From Umezawaea endophytica (lineage in GTDB: Bacteria > Actinomycetota > Actinomycetes > Mycobacteriales > Pseudonocardiaceae), in the NCBI RefSeq assembly GCF_025061645.1, contig NZ_JANYMP010000002.1, positions 622,494-686,493 on the forward strand: a stretch of 64,000 nucleotides of DNA. Reading direction: 5' to 3'. Shown one piece after another: positions 18,884-26,883 of this stretch. The position numbers were made by a program, and so were the translations under genes. Position 1 is the first letter of the stretch; every line of letters starts with the position of its first letter. The notes beneath the pieces are model-generated. The model made no database searches. It worked only from the letters and a program-made list of their open reading frames with translations, and was not told where the DNA came from.

Positions 18884-18961
18884 ACCACGCTGGAACCGGC
18901 ACTCAACCCCACGCTGGAACCGCACTCACCCAACCAACCCGACCAGCAGCTCAAGCGAGGA

Positions 18962-19633
18962 TCAAGCCGCAGCACTAGCCTGATAGTTATCCACATAATC
19001 CTGCCCGGACAACTCCAGGATGTTATAAACAATCTGATCCGTAACCGACCTTAACACAGGCAACGAATCCTGCATCCCCGCATACCGGGAAAAGTCCAAC
19101 GGCTTCCCGAACCGCACCGTGACCGGCACGATCTTCGGCAACCGCCCCCCAACGGCCATCACCTTGTCGGTCCCCACCAACCCGATAGGCACCACAGGAG
19201 CCCCGGACTCCAAAGCGATCCGAGCCACCCCGGTACGCCCCCGGTGCAACATCCCGTCCAATGACCGGGTCCCCTCGGGATAGATCCCGAAGGCCTCCCC
19301 GTCCCCCAACACCTTGATCACGGTGTCCAGCGAGTCCCGAGCCGACCGCCCCTGCCCGCGCCGCACCGGGATGTTCCCCATCCCCGTGAAGAACCACCGC
19401 GACAGCGCCCCGCGGATCCCGGTCCCCTCGAAGTACTCGGCCTTGGCGAGGAAGTACACCCGCCGCGGCACCACGATCGGAATGATCATGCTGTCGACGA
19501 ACGACAGGTGGTTGGCGGCGAGGATCACAGGCCCTGTGCCGGGGATGTTCTCCAAGCCTTCGACCGTCGGTCGGTACACCATCCGCGCGATGGGGGAAAC
19601 CACTCGCGTCATGACCGTGGACAGCAGTGTCAT
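18962..19633 (-). CDS. 1-acyl-sn-glycerol-3-phosphate acyltransferase family protein
   Basis: Membrane-associated PlsC-type acyltransferase, about 223 residues. The catalytic NHLSFVD (HX4D) follows an N-terminal hydrophobic region, with the acceptor-binding block FGIYPEGTRSLDG and the conserved GAPVVPIGLVGTDKV further on. The ATG at 19633 is preferred (GAGG about 4 nt upstream), although upstream in-frame starts exist and the spacing is tight. The C-terminal codons, nearest to repeat copy 1, are G/T-rich on the coding strand, unlike the neighbours. A second member of the same family lies at 46.1 kb. The exact acceptor lipid is not known. Confidence 0.85.
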   Translation of the reverse strand: MTLLSTVMTRVVSPIARMVYRPTVEGLENIPGTGPVILAANHLSFVDSMIIPIVVPRRVYFLAKAEYFEGTGIRGALSRWFFTGMGNIPVRRGQGRSARDSLDTVIKVLGDGEAFGIYPEGTRSLDGMLHRGRTGVARIALESGAPVVPIGLVGTDKVMAVGGRLPKIVPVTVRFGKPLDFSRYAGMQDSLPVLRSVTDQIVYNILELSGQDYVDNYQASAAA

Positions 19634-19787
19634 CGCTCCTCGCTCGCTCAAGGCTCGCAACGGGGTGACGCGGCCACCGGATCCGACCGCGTTCGTAGTA
19701 CCAGCATGAACCCGCATCGTTGCGGTGGCGTGAACCAGTGACTGAAACCTCAGCCAACAGTCCCCGAATCTGCCCGAACGGCGCAAT

Positions 19788-19911
19788 CGGTCCGTCGACT
19801 GGGCCGTCAGTTCGGCATCGGTCCGGTGGCTGGGCCGTCAGTTCGGCATCGGTCCGGTGGCTGGGCCCTCAGTTCGGCATCAGTCCGTCGGCTGGGCCTT
19901 CAGCTCGGTGG
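19788..19911 (-). repeat. Four 31-bp tandem units at the 3' end of trpD
   Basis: Units at 19788, 19819, 19850 and 19881 are each 31 bp and nearly identical, with a GGGCC-TCAGTTCGGCAT core. The last unit encodes the trpD C-terminal residues (TELKAQPTD and stop), and the first three lie beyond the stop. So the array looks like amplification of the trpD end. It lies in the 19634-19879 gap, which otherwise shows only the promoter side of the acyltransferase gene. Confidence 0.85.
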
Positions 19912-20929
19912 ACAGGACGGCCCAGCGCCGCAGCAGTTCCGCCGCCGCCCCGGAGTCGATCGCCTCACCGGCCCTGCCGAGCGCGCCCGCCAGGTCCGCG
20001 TGCAGGTCCCCTGACAACCCGCCGTGAGCCGCGATGGCCCCGGCGGCGTTGATCAGCACGGCGTCCCGCACCGCGCCGGGCTTCCCGGCGAGCAGTTCGC
20101 GGACCACCTCGGCGTTCACCGCCGCGTCACCGCCGCGCAGGTCCTCCGGCAGCGCCGGACGCACCCCGAGCCGGGAGGGGTCGATCACATCGGTCCGCAC
20201 GGTGCCGCCGTCGGCGACCCACACCGCGGTGGTCGTGGTCGTGGTGATCTCGTCCAACCCGTCGTCCCCGCGCACCACCAGCGCCGTCTTGCCCCGCCGC
20301 GCGAACACCCCGGCGATCAGCGGCGCGGCGTTCACCCGCGCGCACCCGACGAGGCCCACGGCGGGCTGCGCCGGGTTCGTCAGCGGCCCGAGCAGGTTGA
20401 ACACGGTGGGGATCCCGATCTCACCGCGGGTGGGCCCGGCGAACCGGAGCGCCGGGTGGAAGATCGGCGCGAAGCAGAACCCGACCCCGAGTTCCGCGAC
20501 GGTCGCCTGGACCCCCGCGGGCGGCAGGTCGATGGCGACGCCCAGCGCTTCGAGCACGTCGGCCGTGCCGCACTTCGACGACGCCGCCCGGTTCCCGTGC
20601 TTGACGATCGGCACCCCGGCGGCGGCCGTCACGATCGCGGCCATGGTCGAGATGTTCACCGACCCGGAGTTGTCACCCCCGGTGCCGACGATGTCCACGG
20701 CCCGCGCGTCCACGGTGAAGCGGCGCGCGTGCTCCAGCATCATGGTGGCGAACCCGTCGACCTCCTCGGGCGTCTCGCCCTTGGAGCGCAGCGCCACGAC
20801 GAACGCGGCGATCTGGGCGCTCGTCGCGGACCCGGTCATGACCTGGTTCATCGCCCAGCCGGTGTCCTCGGCCGAGAGGTCGACCTTGTCGACGAGCTGG
20901 TTCAGCAGCAGCGGCCAGGTTCTGGACAT
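19880..20929 (-). CDS. trpD: Anthranilate phosphoribosyltransferase
   Basis: Second step of tryptophan synthesis: joins PRPP and anthranilate. It has 349 residues. The signature blocks are DIVGTGGDNSGSVNISTMAA (PRPP-binding loop, about 82-101), KHGNRAASSKCGTADVLEALG and FAPIFHPALRF, with GPLTNPA in the middle. The ATG at 20929 is chosen from homology; only a weak AGG precedes it. It is downstream of a receiver-like gene by 10 bp. No trp leader peptide was seen. The last codons lie in a 31-bp tandem array. Confidence 0.95.
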   Translation of the reverse strand: MSRTWPLLLNQLVDKVDLSAEDTGWAMNQVMTGSATSAQIAAFVVALRSKGETPEEVDGFATMMLEHARRFTVDARAVDIVGTGGDNSGSVNISTMAAIVTAAAGVPIVKHGNRAASSKCGTADVLEALGVAIDLPPAGVQATVAELGVGFCFAPIFHPALRFAGPTRGEIGIPTVFNLLGPLTNPAQPAVGLVGCARVNAAPLIAGVFARRGKTALVVRGDDGLDEITTTTTTAVWVADGGTVRTDVIDPSRLGVRPALPEDLRGGDAAVNAEVVRELLAGKPGAVRDAVLINAAGAIAAHGGLSGDLHADLAGALGRAGEAIDSGAAAELLRRWAVLSTELKAQPTD

Positions 20930-20939
20930 GGCCTGCCGC

Positions 20940-21353
20940 TCAGCCGCGCACGACGGGCAGCGACACCGCGGTCCGCAGCACCTCGGCCACGGTCTCGGCG
21001 GCGGCCAGCGGGTCCAGCGGGTGGACGACCACCGCGTCCGCCTGCGACCAGGTGGCGAGCCACCGGTCGTCCCGGCGGCGCACCGACACCACGATCGGGG
21101 GGCAGTCGGTGATCTCGTTCTTGAGCTGGCGGGACAGGCCCATGCCGCCGGTCGGCTGCGCTTCGCCGTCGAGGATGAGGAGGTCGGCGTTGCCGTTGTC
21201 CACCTCGTACAGCACCTCGGCGATCGTGCCCACCTCGATGTAGTCCACCTTGCCCAGGTCCGGGGCGGGCCGACGACCCACGGCCGTGATGATCGTCTCA
21301 CGCACCTCGGGGCGGTGGCTGAACACCAGGATCTTCGTGGTCGGCGTGCTCAT
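20940..21353 (-). CDS. Orphan response-regulator receiver-like protein
   Basis: A stand-alone CheY-like fold of 137 residues with no output domain. The LLILDGEAQPTGG segment (about 58-70) gives an Asp at the normal phosphorylation place. PPIVVSVRRRDD gives the Ser/Thr region, but the usual KP lysine is replaced by His in VVVHPLDP. So phosphorylation may be altered or the domain may signal by binding. The ATG at 21353 opens MSTPTTKILVFSH. It is 10 bp upstream of trpD on the same strand and likely co-transcribed. No histidine kinase is close. Confidence 0.8.
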   Translation of the reverse strand: MSTPTTKILVFSHRPEVRETIITAVGRRPAPDLGKVDYIEVGTIAEVLYEVDNGNADLLILDGEAQPTGGMGLSRQLKNEITDCPPIVVSVRRRDDRWLATWSQADAVVVHPLDPLAAAETVAEVLRTAVSLPVVRG

Positions 21354-21404
21354 GTGGACGATCCTCCGGCGGGTCGGGTGACCAGGTGTGGCGATGCTAT
21401 CGGC

Positions 21405-21809
21405 CTAGCCGGGCTCCGGTTGCAGCGCATCCCACCCCGGTGCGTCACCGCCGAGCCGCTGGGTGAGGCCCGCCATCCGCGAACGCTCCTGCGCGCAGTG
21501 CAGCGCGTCCAGCACCTGCACCCGAACGGCCTCCCAACAACCCGGTCCCCGGTCGCTCGGACGCAGCTCGTAACCGTCCTGCGCGAGCATCGAAGCGGCA
21601 CGTTCTACCTGGTCAGGAGGTAGGACGAGGTGGTGGCGCAGCACCGCGGGCCGATCGGGCCGCCAGCGCGGCGAGCGGGCGAGCGCCGCCGAGTCCGCCT
21701 CGGCCGGGTCGAAGGCCTCGACGACCACGACCAGTCCGGGTGATCCGGTCAGGAGTTCGGGTTCCCGATCCCCGCCGAGCCGTTCACGCAACCAGCCGAG
21801 CATCCCCAT
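21405..21809 (-). CDS. Conserved hypothetical protein
   Basis: A 134-residue soluble protein. It starts [13 protein letters not shown] (ATG at 21809, or two codons later), with GGAGG about 13 nt upstream. Its body has [36 protein letters not shown] and a C-terminal arginine-rich helix. I recognise no named domain; the [16 protein letters not shown] part looks like an alpha/beta small-molecule or partner domain. It is divergent from ctaE and upstream of the receiver gene on the same strand. Confidence 0.75.
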   Translation of the reverse strand: MGMLGWLRERLGGDREPELLTGSPGLVVVVEAFDPAEADSAALARSPRWRPDRPAVLRHHLVLPPDQVERAASMLAQDGYELRPSDRGPGCWEAVRVQVLDALHCAQERSRMAGLTQRLGGDAPGWDALQPEPG

Positions 21810-21911
21810 GCGATTCGTTCACCCTCCGTGATCCGGACAGCCGGTGAGCCGCCGTTCACCCCGGTTGGACCCGATGGGCGGACGGAAAACCTGCAAGCAA
21901 TAATGCGTCAC

Positions 21912-22511
21912 GTGACAACGGCAGCGCCTTCCACCGGCCAGCGCGTGCACTCGCTGAACCGCCCGAACATGGTCAGCGTCGGCACGATCGTCTGGCTGTC
22001 CAGTGAGCTCATGTTCTTCGCTGGGCTCTTCGCCATGTTCTTCACGGTGAAAGCCCAGAACGAAGGTGCCTGGCCCCCGGAACCGACCGAGCTGAACAGG
22101 CCTTACGCCCTGTTCTTCACCGTCATCCTGGTGGCCTCCTCCTTCACCTGTCAGTGGGGAGTGTTCGCCGCCGAGCGCGGCGACGTCTTCGGTCTGCGCC
22201 GCTGGTACACGGTGACGCTGATCATGGGCGCGATCTTCGTCGCTGGACAGGCCGGGGAGTACTACGAGCTGGTGCACCACGGCACGACGATCCCGTCGTC
22301 CGCGTACGGCACCGTCTTCTTCCTCACGACCGGCTTCCACGGCCTGCACGTGATCGGCGGCCTGATCGCCTTCGTGTTCCTGCTCATCCGCACCAAGCTG
22401 AGCAAGTTCACCCCGGCGCAGGCGACGTCCGCGATCGTCGTGTCGTACTACTGGCACTTCGTCGACGTCGTCTGGATCGGCCTGTTCGCCGTCATCTACA
22501 TCGTGCCCTGA
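21912..22511 (+). CDS. ctaE: Cytochrome c oxidase subunit III
   Basis: Integral membrane subunit of the aa3 oxidase, about 199 residues. It has five main hydrophobic helices, [21 protein letters not shown] at the start and the FHGLHVIGG and [11 protein letters not shown] segments near the C-terminus, which are typical. The GTG at 21912 matches the usual MTTAAP-type N-terminus; an in-frame ATG three codons earlier (21903) is equally possible, and no Shine-Dalgarno is seen for either. It heads the ctaE-qcrC-qcrA-qcrB operon, so oxidase and bc1 subunits are made together. Confidence 0.94.
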   Translation: MTTAAPSTGQRVHSLNRPNMVSVGTIVWLSSELMFFAGLFAMFFTVKAQNEGAWPPEPTELNRPYALFFTVILVASSFTCQWGVFAAERGDVFGLRRWYTVTLIMGAIFVAGQAGEYYELVHHGTTIPSSAYGTVFFLTTGFHGLHVIGGLIAFVFLLIRTKLSKFTPAQATSAIVVSYYWHFVDVVWIGLFAVIYIVP

Positions 22512-22561
22512 CCCACCACGAAGCACGAAGCCCCGAACTGACAGCAAGGGTTGCCGCACAC

Positions 22562-23368
22562 ATGACCACCAACACCAAGAGGGCCCGGACGCGCACCAAG
22601 CTGCGCAGGCGGATCTCGGGCCTCCTCGCGCTCGGGTTCGCATTGCTCAGCGCGGGCTTTCTGTTCACGGCGCTCGCGCCGAACCCGCAGACCGCCCAGG
22701 CGCAGGACGACCCGGCCCTGGTGCGTCAGGGTGAACAGCTCTACAACAACACCTGCCTGAGCTGCCACGGCACGGCGCTGGACGGCGTGAAGGACCGCGG
22801 CCCGAGCCTCATCGGCGTCGGCGAGGCCGCCGTGTACTTCCAGGTCTCCACCGGCCGCATGCCGATGGCGCGCCAGGAGGCGCAGGCCCAGCGCAAGCCG
22901 GTCAAGTTCACGCCGGAGGAGATCGACGCGCTCGGCGCGTTCATCCAGTCCAGGGGCGGCGGCCCGGAGAACCCGGAGGAATCCGGTCAGGCGCTGCGCG
23001 GCGACGAGCCCGCCCGTGGTGGCGAGCTGTTCCGCCTCAACTGCGCGGCCTGCCACAACTTCACCGGCCGCGGCGGTGCCCTGTCGTCCGGCAAGTTCGC
23101 GCCTGAGCTCGACGGTGTGACCGAGGAGCAGCTCTACACCGCGATGCTCACGGGCCCGCAGAACATGCCGAAGTTCTCCGACCGGCAGCTCACGCCGGAG
23201 GAGAAGAAGGACATCATCGCGTACATCAAGTCGGTCACCGACGGGAACAACAACCCCGGTGGTGCCGCCCTCGGCGGGCTCGGCCCGGTATCCGAGGGTC
23301 TGATCGCGTTCATCGTGGGGATCGCCGCCCTGATCGGCGTGACCCTCTGGATCGGAGCCAAGGCATGA
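22562..23368 (+). CDS. qcrC: Cytochrome bc1 complex diheme cytochrome c subunit
   Basis: Membrane-anchored diheme cytochrome c that passes electrons from the Rieske/cytochrome b part to CtaC inside the actinobacterial supercomplex. It has 268 residues: an N-terminal signal/anchor (about 18-40), two haem c sites CLSCH (C65, C68, H69) and CAACH (about 160-164), and a C-terminal transmembrane helix (about 245-265). The ATG at 22562 is 50 bp after ctaE. Its end overlaps the qcrA start in ATGA. Confidence 0.96.
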   Translation: MTTNTKRARTRTKLRRRISGLLALGFALLSAGFLFTALAPNPQTAQAQDDPALVRQGEQLYNNTCLSCHGTALDGVKDRGPSLIGVGEAAVYFQVSTGRMPMARQEAQAQRKPVKFTPEEIDALGAFIQSRGGGPENPEESGQALRGDEPARGGELFRLNCAACHNFTGRGGALSSGKFAPELDGVTEEQLYTAMLTGPQNMPKFSDRQLTPEEKKDIIAYIKSVTDGNNNPGGAALGGLGPVSEGLIAFIVGIAALIGVTLWIGAKA

Positions 23369-24489
23369 GCGGCGACACGCCGACCGAGCTGCCCACTGAG
23401 GACGAGCTCGGGAAGATGAGCAGGGACGAGCTGGTCAAGCTCGGCCTGAAGATGGACGGCGTCGAACTCGTCCACTACGAGGACAAGTGGCCGGTCAAGG
23501 GCACGCGCGCGGAGAAGCGGGCGGAGCGCCTCGTCGCGCTCTGGTTCCTGATCGCCGCGCTGGGCGGTGTCGCCTTCCTCGCCGCGTTCCTGTTCTGGCC
23601 GTGGCGCTACGAGGCCCCCGGCACCGACAAGCACCTGCTGTACAGCCTGTACAACCCGATCATCGGCATCACCCTGGGCATCGCGATCCTGGGCCTCGGT
23701 GTCGGCGCGCTGCTGTACACGAAGAAGTTCATCCCGGACGAGCTCGCGGTCCAGCAGCGCCACGACGGCCCGTCGTCGCAGGTCGACCAGGCCACGGTGC
23801 TGGCCGAACTGGCCGACGCCGGTGAGCGCAGCACCCTCGGCCGCCGGTCGCTGATCAAGAAGACCGCCGGTCTCGGCGCGGGCATCTTCGGCCTCGGCGT
23901 GCTGGCCGTCCCGCTCGGCGGGCTGATCAAGAACCCGTGGCAGGACAGCGAGAGCAGCAAGTCGCTCTGGCACACCGCGTGGAAGCCGGAGAACGGCGAG
24001 AAGGTCTACCTCCGCCGCCACACCGGCCGGTTCCACGAGGTCGAGCTGGTCCGCCCGGAGGACCTGGAGGCCGGTGGCTTCGAGACCGTCTTCCCGTTCC
24101 GCGAGTCCGACCGGGACGACGAGGACAAGCTCGTCCACGCCATCAAGAGCGCCGACGGTCCGGTCATGCTGATCCGCCTGCGTCCCGGCCAGCCGGTCGT
24201 CAAGCGTGCAGGTCAGGAAGACTTCAACTACGGTGACTTCTACGCGTACTCGAAGATCTGCACCCACCTGGGCTGCCCGACCTCGTTGTACGAGCAGCAG
24301 ACCGGTCTGCTGCTCTGCCCGTGCCACCAGTCGCAGTTCGACGTCTTCCACTACGCGAAGCCGCGGTTCGGTCCGGCCACCCGTGCCCTGCCGCAGTTGC
24401 CCATCACGGTGGACGAGGACGGGTACTTGATCGCTCGCGGTGACTTCATCGAAGCCGTGGGTCCGGCGTTCTGGGAGCGTAAGTCATGA
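23365..24489 (+). CDS. qcrA: Ubiquinol/menaquinol-cytochrome c reductase Rieske iron-sulfur subunit
   Basis: 2Fe-2S subunit of the bcc complex. It has 374 residues, with the actinobacterial long N-terminus and three hydrophobic helices (about 55-78, 94-117 and 170-190). The last follows the twin-arginine-like [17 protein letters not shown]. The Rieske motifs are CTHLGCP (about 300) and CPCHQSQFD (about 320). Start and stop both overlap the neighbouring genes by four bases, which couples translation in the operon. Confidence 0.97.
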   Translation: MSGDTPTELPTEDELGKMSRDELVKLGLKMDGVELVHYEDKWPVKGTRAEKRAERLVALWFLIAALGGVAFLAAFLFWPWRYEAPGTDKHLLYSLYNPIIGITLGIAILGLGVGALLYTKKFIPDELAVQQRHDGPSSQVDQATVLAELADAGERSTLGRRSLIKKTAGLGAGIFGLGVLAVPLGGLIKNPWQDSESSKSLWHTAWKPENGEKVYLRRHTGRFHEVELVRPEDLEAGGFETVFPFRESDRDDEDKLVHAIKSADGPVMLIRLRPGQPVVKRAGQEDFNYGDFYAYSKICTHLGCPTSLYEQQTGLLLCPCHQSQFDVFHYAKPRFGPATRALPQLPITVDEDGYLIARGDFIEAVGPAFWERKS

Positions 24490-26150
24490 GTGCCATCACC
24501 ACTCCGACGAAGCAGCCCAACGCGGCTGCTCGCGCGGTCGGCGGGGCCGCCAAGGCCGCTGACGAGCGCTACCACTTCGCGGGCGGCATGCGGAAGCAGC
24601 TCAACAAGGTCTTCCCGACGCACTGGTCGTTCCTGCTCGGTGAGATCGCGCTCTACAGCTTCATCATCCTGCTGCTGTCCGGCACGTACCTCGCGCTGTT
24701 CTTCGACCCCTCCATGGAGGAGGTCGTCTACAACGGCGCGTTCACGAACCTCCAGGGCATCGAGATGTCCCGCGCGTTCGAGTCGACCCTCCAGATCTCG
24801 TTCGAGGTCCGCGGCGGTCTGTTCGTCCGCCAGGTGCACCACTGGGCCGCGCTGCTGTTCATGGGCGCGATCGTCGTGCACATGTTCCGGATCTTCTTCA
24901 CCGGCGCGTTCCGCCGCCCGCGTGAGATCAACTGGGTCATCGGCATCCTGCTCTTCATGCTCGGCGCGATCGAGGGCTTCCTCGGCTACTCGCTCCCCGA
25001 CGACCTGCTGTCCGGCACCGGCCTCCGCGTGATGGCGGCGCTGCTGATCTCGTTCCCCGTGGTCGGCACCTGGATCAACTGGCTGGCCTTCGGCGGGGAG
25101 TTCCCCGGCACGGAGATCATCCCCAGGTTCTACACGCTGCACATCCTGCTGATCCCCGCGATCATCCTGGGTCTCGTGGCGGTCCACCTGGCGCTGGTCT
25201 GGTACCAGAAGCACACGCAGTTCCCCGGCGTCGGCCGCAAGGAGACCAACGTCGTCGGCGTGCGCATCATGCCGGTGTTCGCGGCCAAGGGCGGTGGCTT
25301 CTTCGCCGTCGTCGTCGCGATCACCGCCATCATGGGCGGCCTGTTCCAGATCAACCCGGTGTGGAACTTCGGCCCGTACAACCCGGCGCAGGTGTCCGCG
25401 GGCGTCCAGCCCGACTGGTACATGGGCTGGACCGACGGCCTGATCCGCCTGTGGCCCGCGTGGGAGCTGTACCTGGGCAACTACACCGTCCCGGCGCCGT
25501 TCCTGCCGTTCCTCCTCGGTCTCCCGCTGCTGACCGGCATCGCCGCGGTCTACCCGTGGATCGAGAAGAAGCTGACCAAGGACTACGCGCACCACAACCT
25601 GCTCCAGCGTCCGCGCGACGTCCCGGTGCGCACCGCGCTGGGCGCGATGGCGATCTCGTTCTTCATGGTCCTGCTGCTCTCGGGCGGCAACGACATCATC
25701 GCCATGAAGTTCGACATCTCGTTGAACGCGCTCACGTGGGTCGGCCGGGTGGGCATGCTGCTGGTGCCGCCGCTGGCGTACTACATCACCTACCGGTTGT
25801 GCCTGGGTCTCCAGCGCGCTGACCGCGAGGTGCTGGAGCACGGCGTGGAGACCGGCATCATCAAGCGGCTGCCGCACGGTGAGTTCATCGAGGTCCACCA
25901 GCCGCTGGGTCCGGTCGACGACCACGGGCACCCGTTGCCGCTGGCCTACCAGGGTGCTTCGGTGCCGAAGAAGATGAACAAGCTGGGGTCCGCCGGGCAT
26001 CCGGTTCCGGGTAGCTTCCTGACCCCCGACTCGCCTGAGGAGACCATCGCGTTGGTCAACGCTCGGAAGGCGCACGGGGTGTCGGAGGAGATCTCGGCGG
26101 AGAACATGCCTGGTGAGTTGGCGGGCAAGCCGCAGCAGCCTGACGCTTGA
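24486..26150 (+). CDS. qcrB: Cytochrome bc1 complex cytochrome b subunit
   Basis: Quinol-oxidising cytochrome b, the target site of Q203-type drugs in mycobacteria. It has 554 residues. The N-terminal four-helix part holds haem ligands in [18 protein letters not shown] and [21 protein letters not shown], and the quinol-site region is near FNPWN-type NPVWNFGPY. An actinobacterial C-terminal extension of about 130 residues follows the last helix. The last ~150 bases shift toward G/T-rich codons, on the side facing repeat copy 2. A strong terminator ends the operon. Confidence 0.97.
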   Translation: MSAITTPTKQPNAAARAVGGAAKAADERYHFAGGMRKQLNKVFPTHWSFLLGEIALYSFIILLLSGTYLALFFDPSMEEVVYNGAFTNLQGIEMSRAFESTLQISFEVRGGLFVRQVHHWAALLFMGAIVVHMFRIFFTGAFRRPREINWVIGILLFMLGAIEGFLGYSLPDDLLSGTGLRVMAALLISFPVVGTWINWLAFGGEFPGTEIIPRFYTLHILLIPAIILGLVAVHLALVWYQKHTQFPGVGRKETNVVGVRIMPVFAAKGGGFFAVVVAITAIMGGLFQINPVWNFGPYNPAQVSAGVQPDWYMGWTDGLIRLWPAWELYLGNYTVPAPFLPFLLGLPLLTGIAAVYPWIEKKLTKDYAHHNLLQRPRDVPVRTALGAMAISFFMVLLLSGGNDIIAMKFDISLNALTWVGRVGMLLVPPLAYYITYRLCLGLQRADREVLEHGVETGIIKRLPHGEFIEVHQPLGPVDDHGHPLPLAYQGASVPKKMNKLGSAGHPVPGSFLTPDSPEETIALVNARKAHGVSEEISAENMPGELAGKPQQPDA

Positions 26151-26161
26151 GTTTGATCGTT

Positions 26162-26196
26162 GAAGGGCCCCGCACCTCTTGGGTGCGGGGCCCTTC
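26162..26196. terminator. Terminator after qcrB
   Basis: A 15-bp perfect stem GAAGGGCCCCGCACC (26162-26176) pairs with 26182-26196 across a five-base loop. It is followed by GTCGTTTT and lies between convergent genes. Confidence 0.9.
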
Positions 26197-26208
26197 GTCG
26201 TTTTGGTC

Positions 26209-26493
26209 TCAGCCTTCTTCGAGGCCGATGGAGAAGGCGGCTTCGGTGTCCCGCTTGGAGTAGGAGCGGAAGGAGATGTGGGTGTCGGTGTTCAGCACGC
26301 CGGGGACCTTGCTGATGTGGCCCGGGACCAGTTCGGCCAGGTCCTCGTGGCGGGCCACCTTGACGATGGCGATCAGGTCCACGTCACCCGCGCAGGAGTA
26401 GACCTCCGTGACGCCTTCGATCTCGGCGATCGTCTGGGCTGCGTCGGGGATGGATTCGGCAGCGGCCTGGATCAGCACGATCGCGTTGATCAC
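26209..26493 (-). CDS. Stand-alone Lrp/AsnC ligand-binding (RAM) domain protein
   Basis: A 94-residue protein made only of the AsnC-type effector domain (NAIVLIQAAAESI, DVDLIAIVKV, KVPGVLNTDTHISF), without the helix-turn-helix. Such proteins can bind amino acids and modify Lrp partners; the ligand here is unknown. The GTG at 26493 has AGGAGG 6 nt upstream. It converges with qcrB. Upstream lies G/T-rich DNA and repeat copy 2, so its promoter must be in or beside those. No full-length Lrp gene is next to it. Confidence 0.9.
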   Translation of the reverse strand: MINAIVLIQAAAESIPDAAQTIAEIEGVTEVYSCAGDVDLIAIVKVARHEDLAELVPGHISKVPGVLNTDTHISFRSYSKRDTEAAFSIGLEEG

Positions 26494-26645
26494 TGGGTCC
26501 TCCTAGTCAGATGGTGTGCGGGCAATGCTAGAGGGCCCTGGTGGGTTGGGTGTGGTGGCTGGGGTCGTGATGGGGTGCCGGGGGTGGGTCCGGGGGTGCC
26601 GGGGGTGGCTTGGTGGTCGCCTGGGGGCGCCGGTTTGGGGGTGGG

Positions 26646-26760
26646 GTGGCCGATTTGACTTGGGGCCCCTCTTTTTGGCGCTAGTCGGGCCAAAACGGCA
26701 GGTGGAGAGCTTGCCGCCCGACTGAGTTTAGCGCCAAAAACCCCAAGTAAAATCGGCCAC
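26646..26760 (-). repeat. 115-bp palindromic intergenic element, copy 2 (inverted)
   Basis: On the minus strand it is identical to copy 1, base for base. It lies in the 26494-26883 gap between two minus-strand genes: 123 bp after the exonuclease/GIY-YIG stop and about 150 bp before the RAM-domain start. The rest of the gap is extremely G/T-rich: by hand count 95 of 120 bases at 26521-26640 and 86 of 120 at 26761-26880 are G or T. It has no gene I can support. Confidence 0.9.
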
Positions 26761-26883
26761 GGTTGAGGGGGGCGTGGCGCGTTTCGTCGTGGTGGGGGAA
26801 ATAAAGGGATCAAGGGGAGACTGGTTGGTTGGATCGAGACTGGCTGGGCAGTTCCGTGGGGGCGGCTCTGTCGGTGGTCTGGT

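Noticed and set aside
18683-19054. Open frame across repeat copy 1 (and similar frames across copies 2 and 3) coding a shared ARLAPK.GAPSQIGH-type peptide
   Set aside because: The shared peptide comes from the repeated DNA; frames differ outside it, start codons vary, and no ribosome site is present.
19788-19911. CRISPR array
   Set aside because: Units are head-to-tail without spacers and derive from trpD coding sequence.
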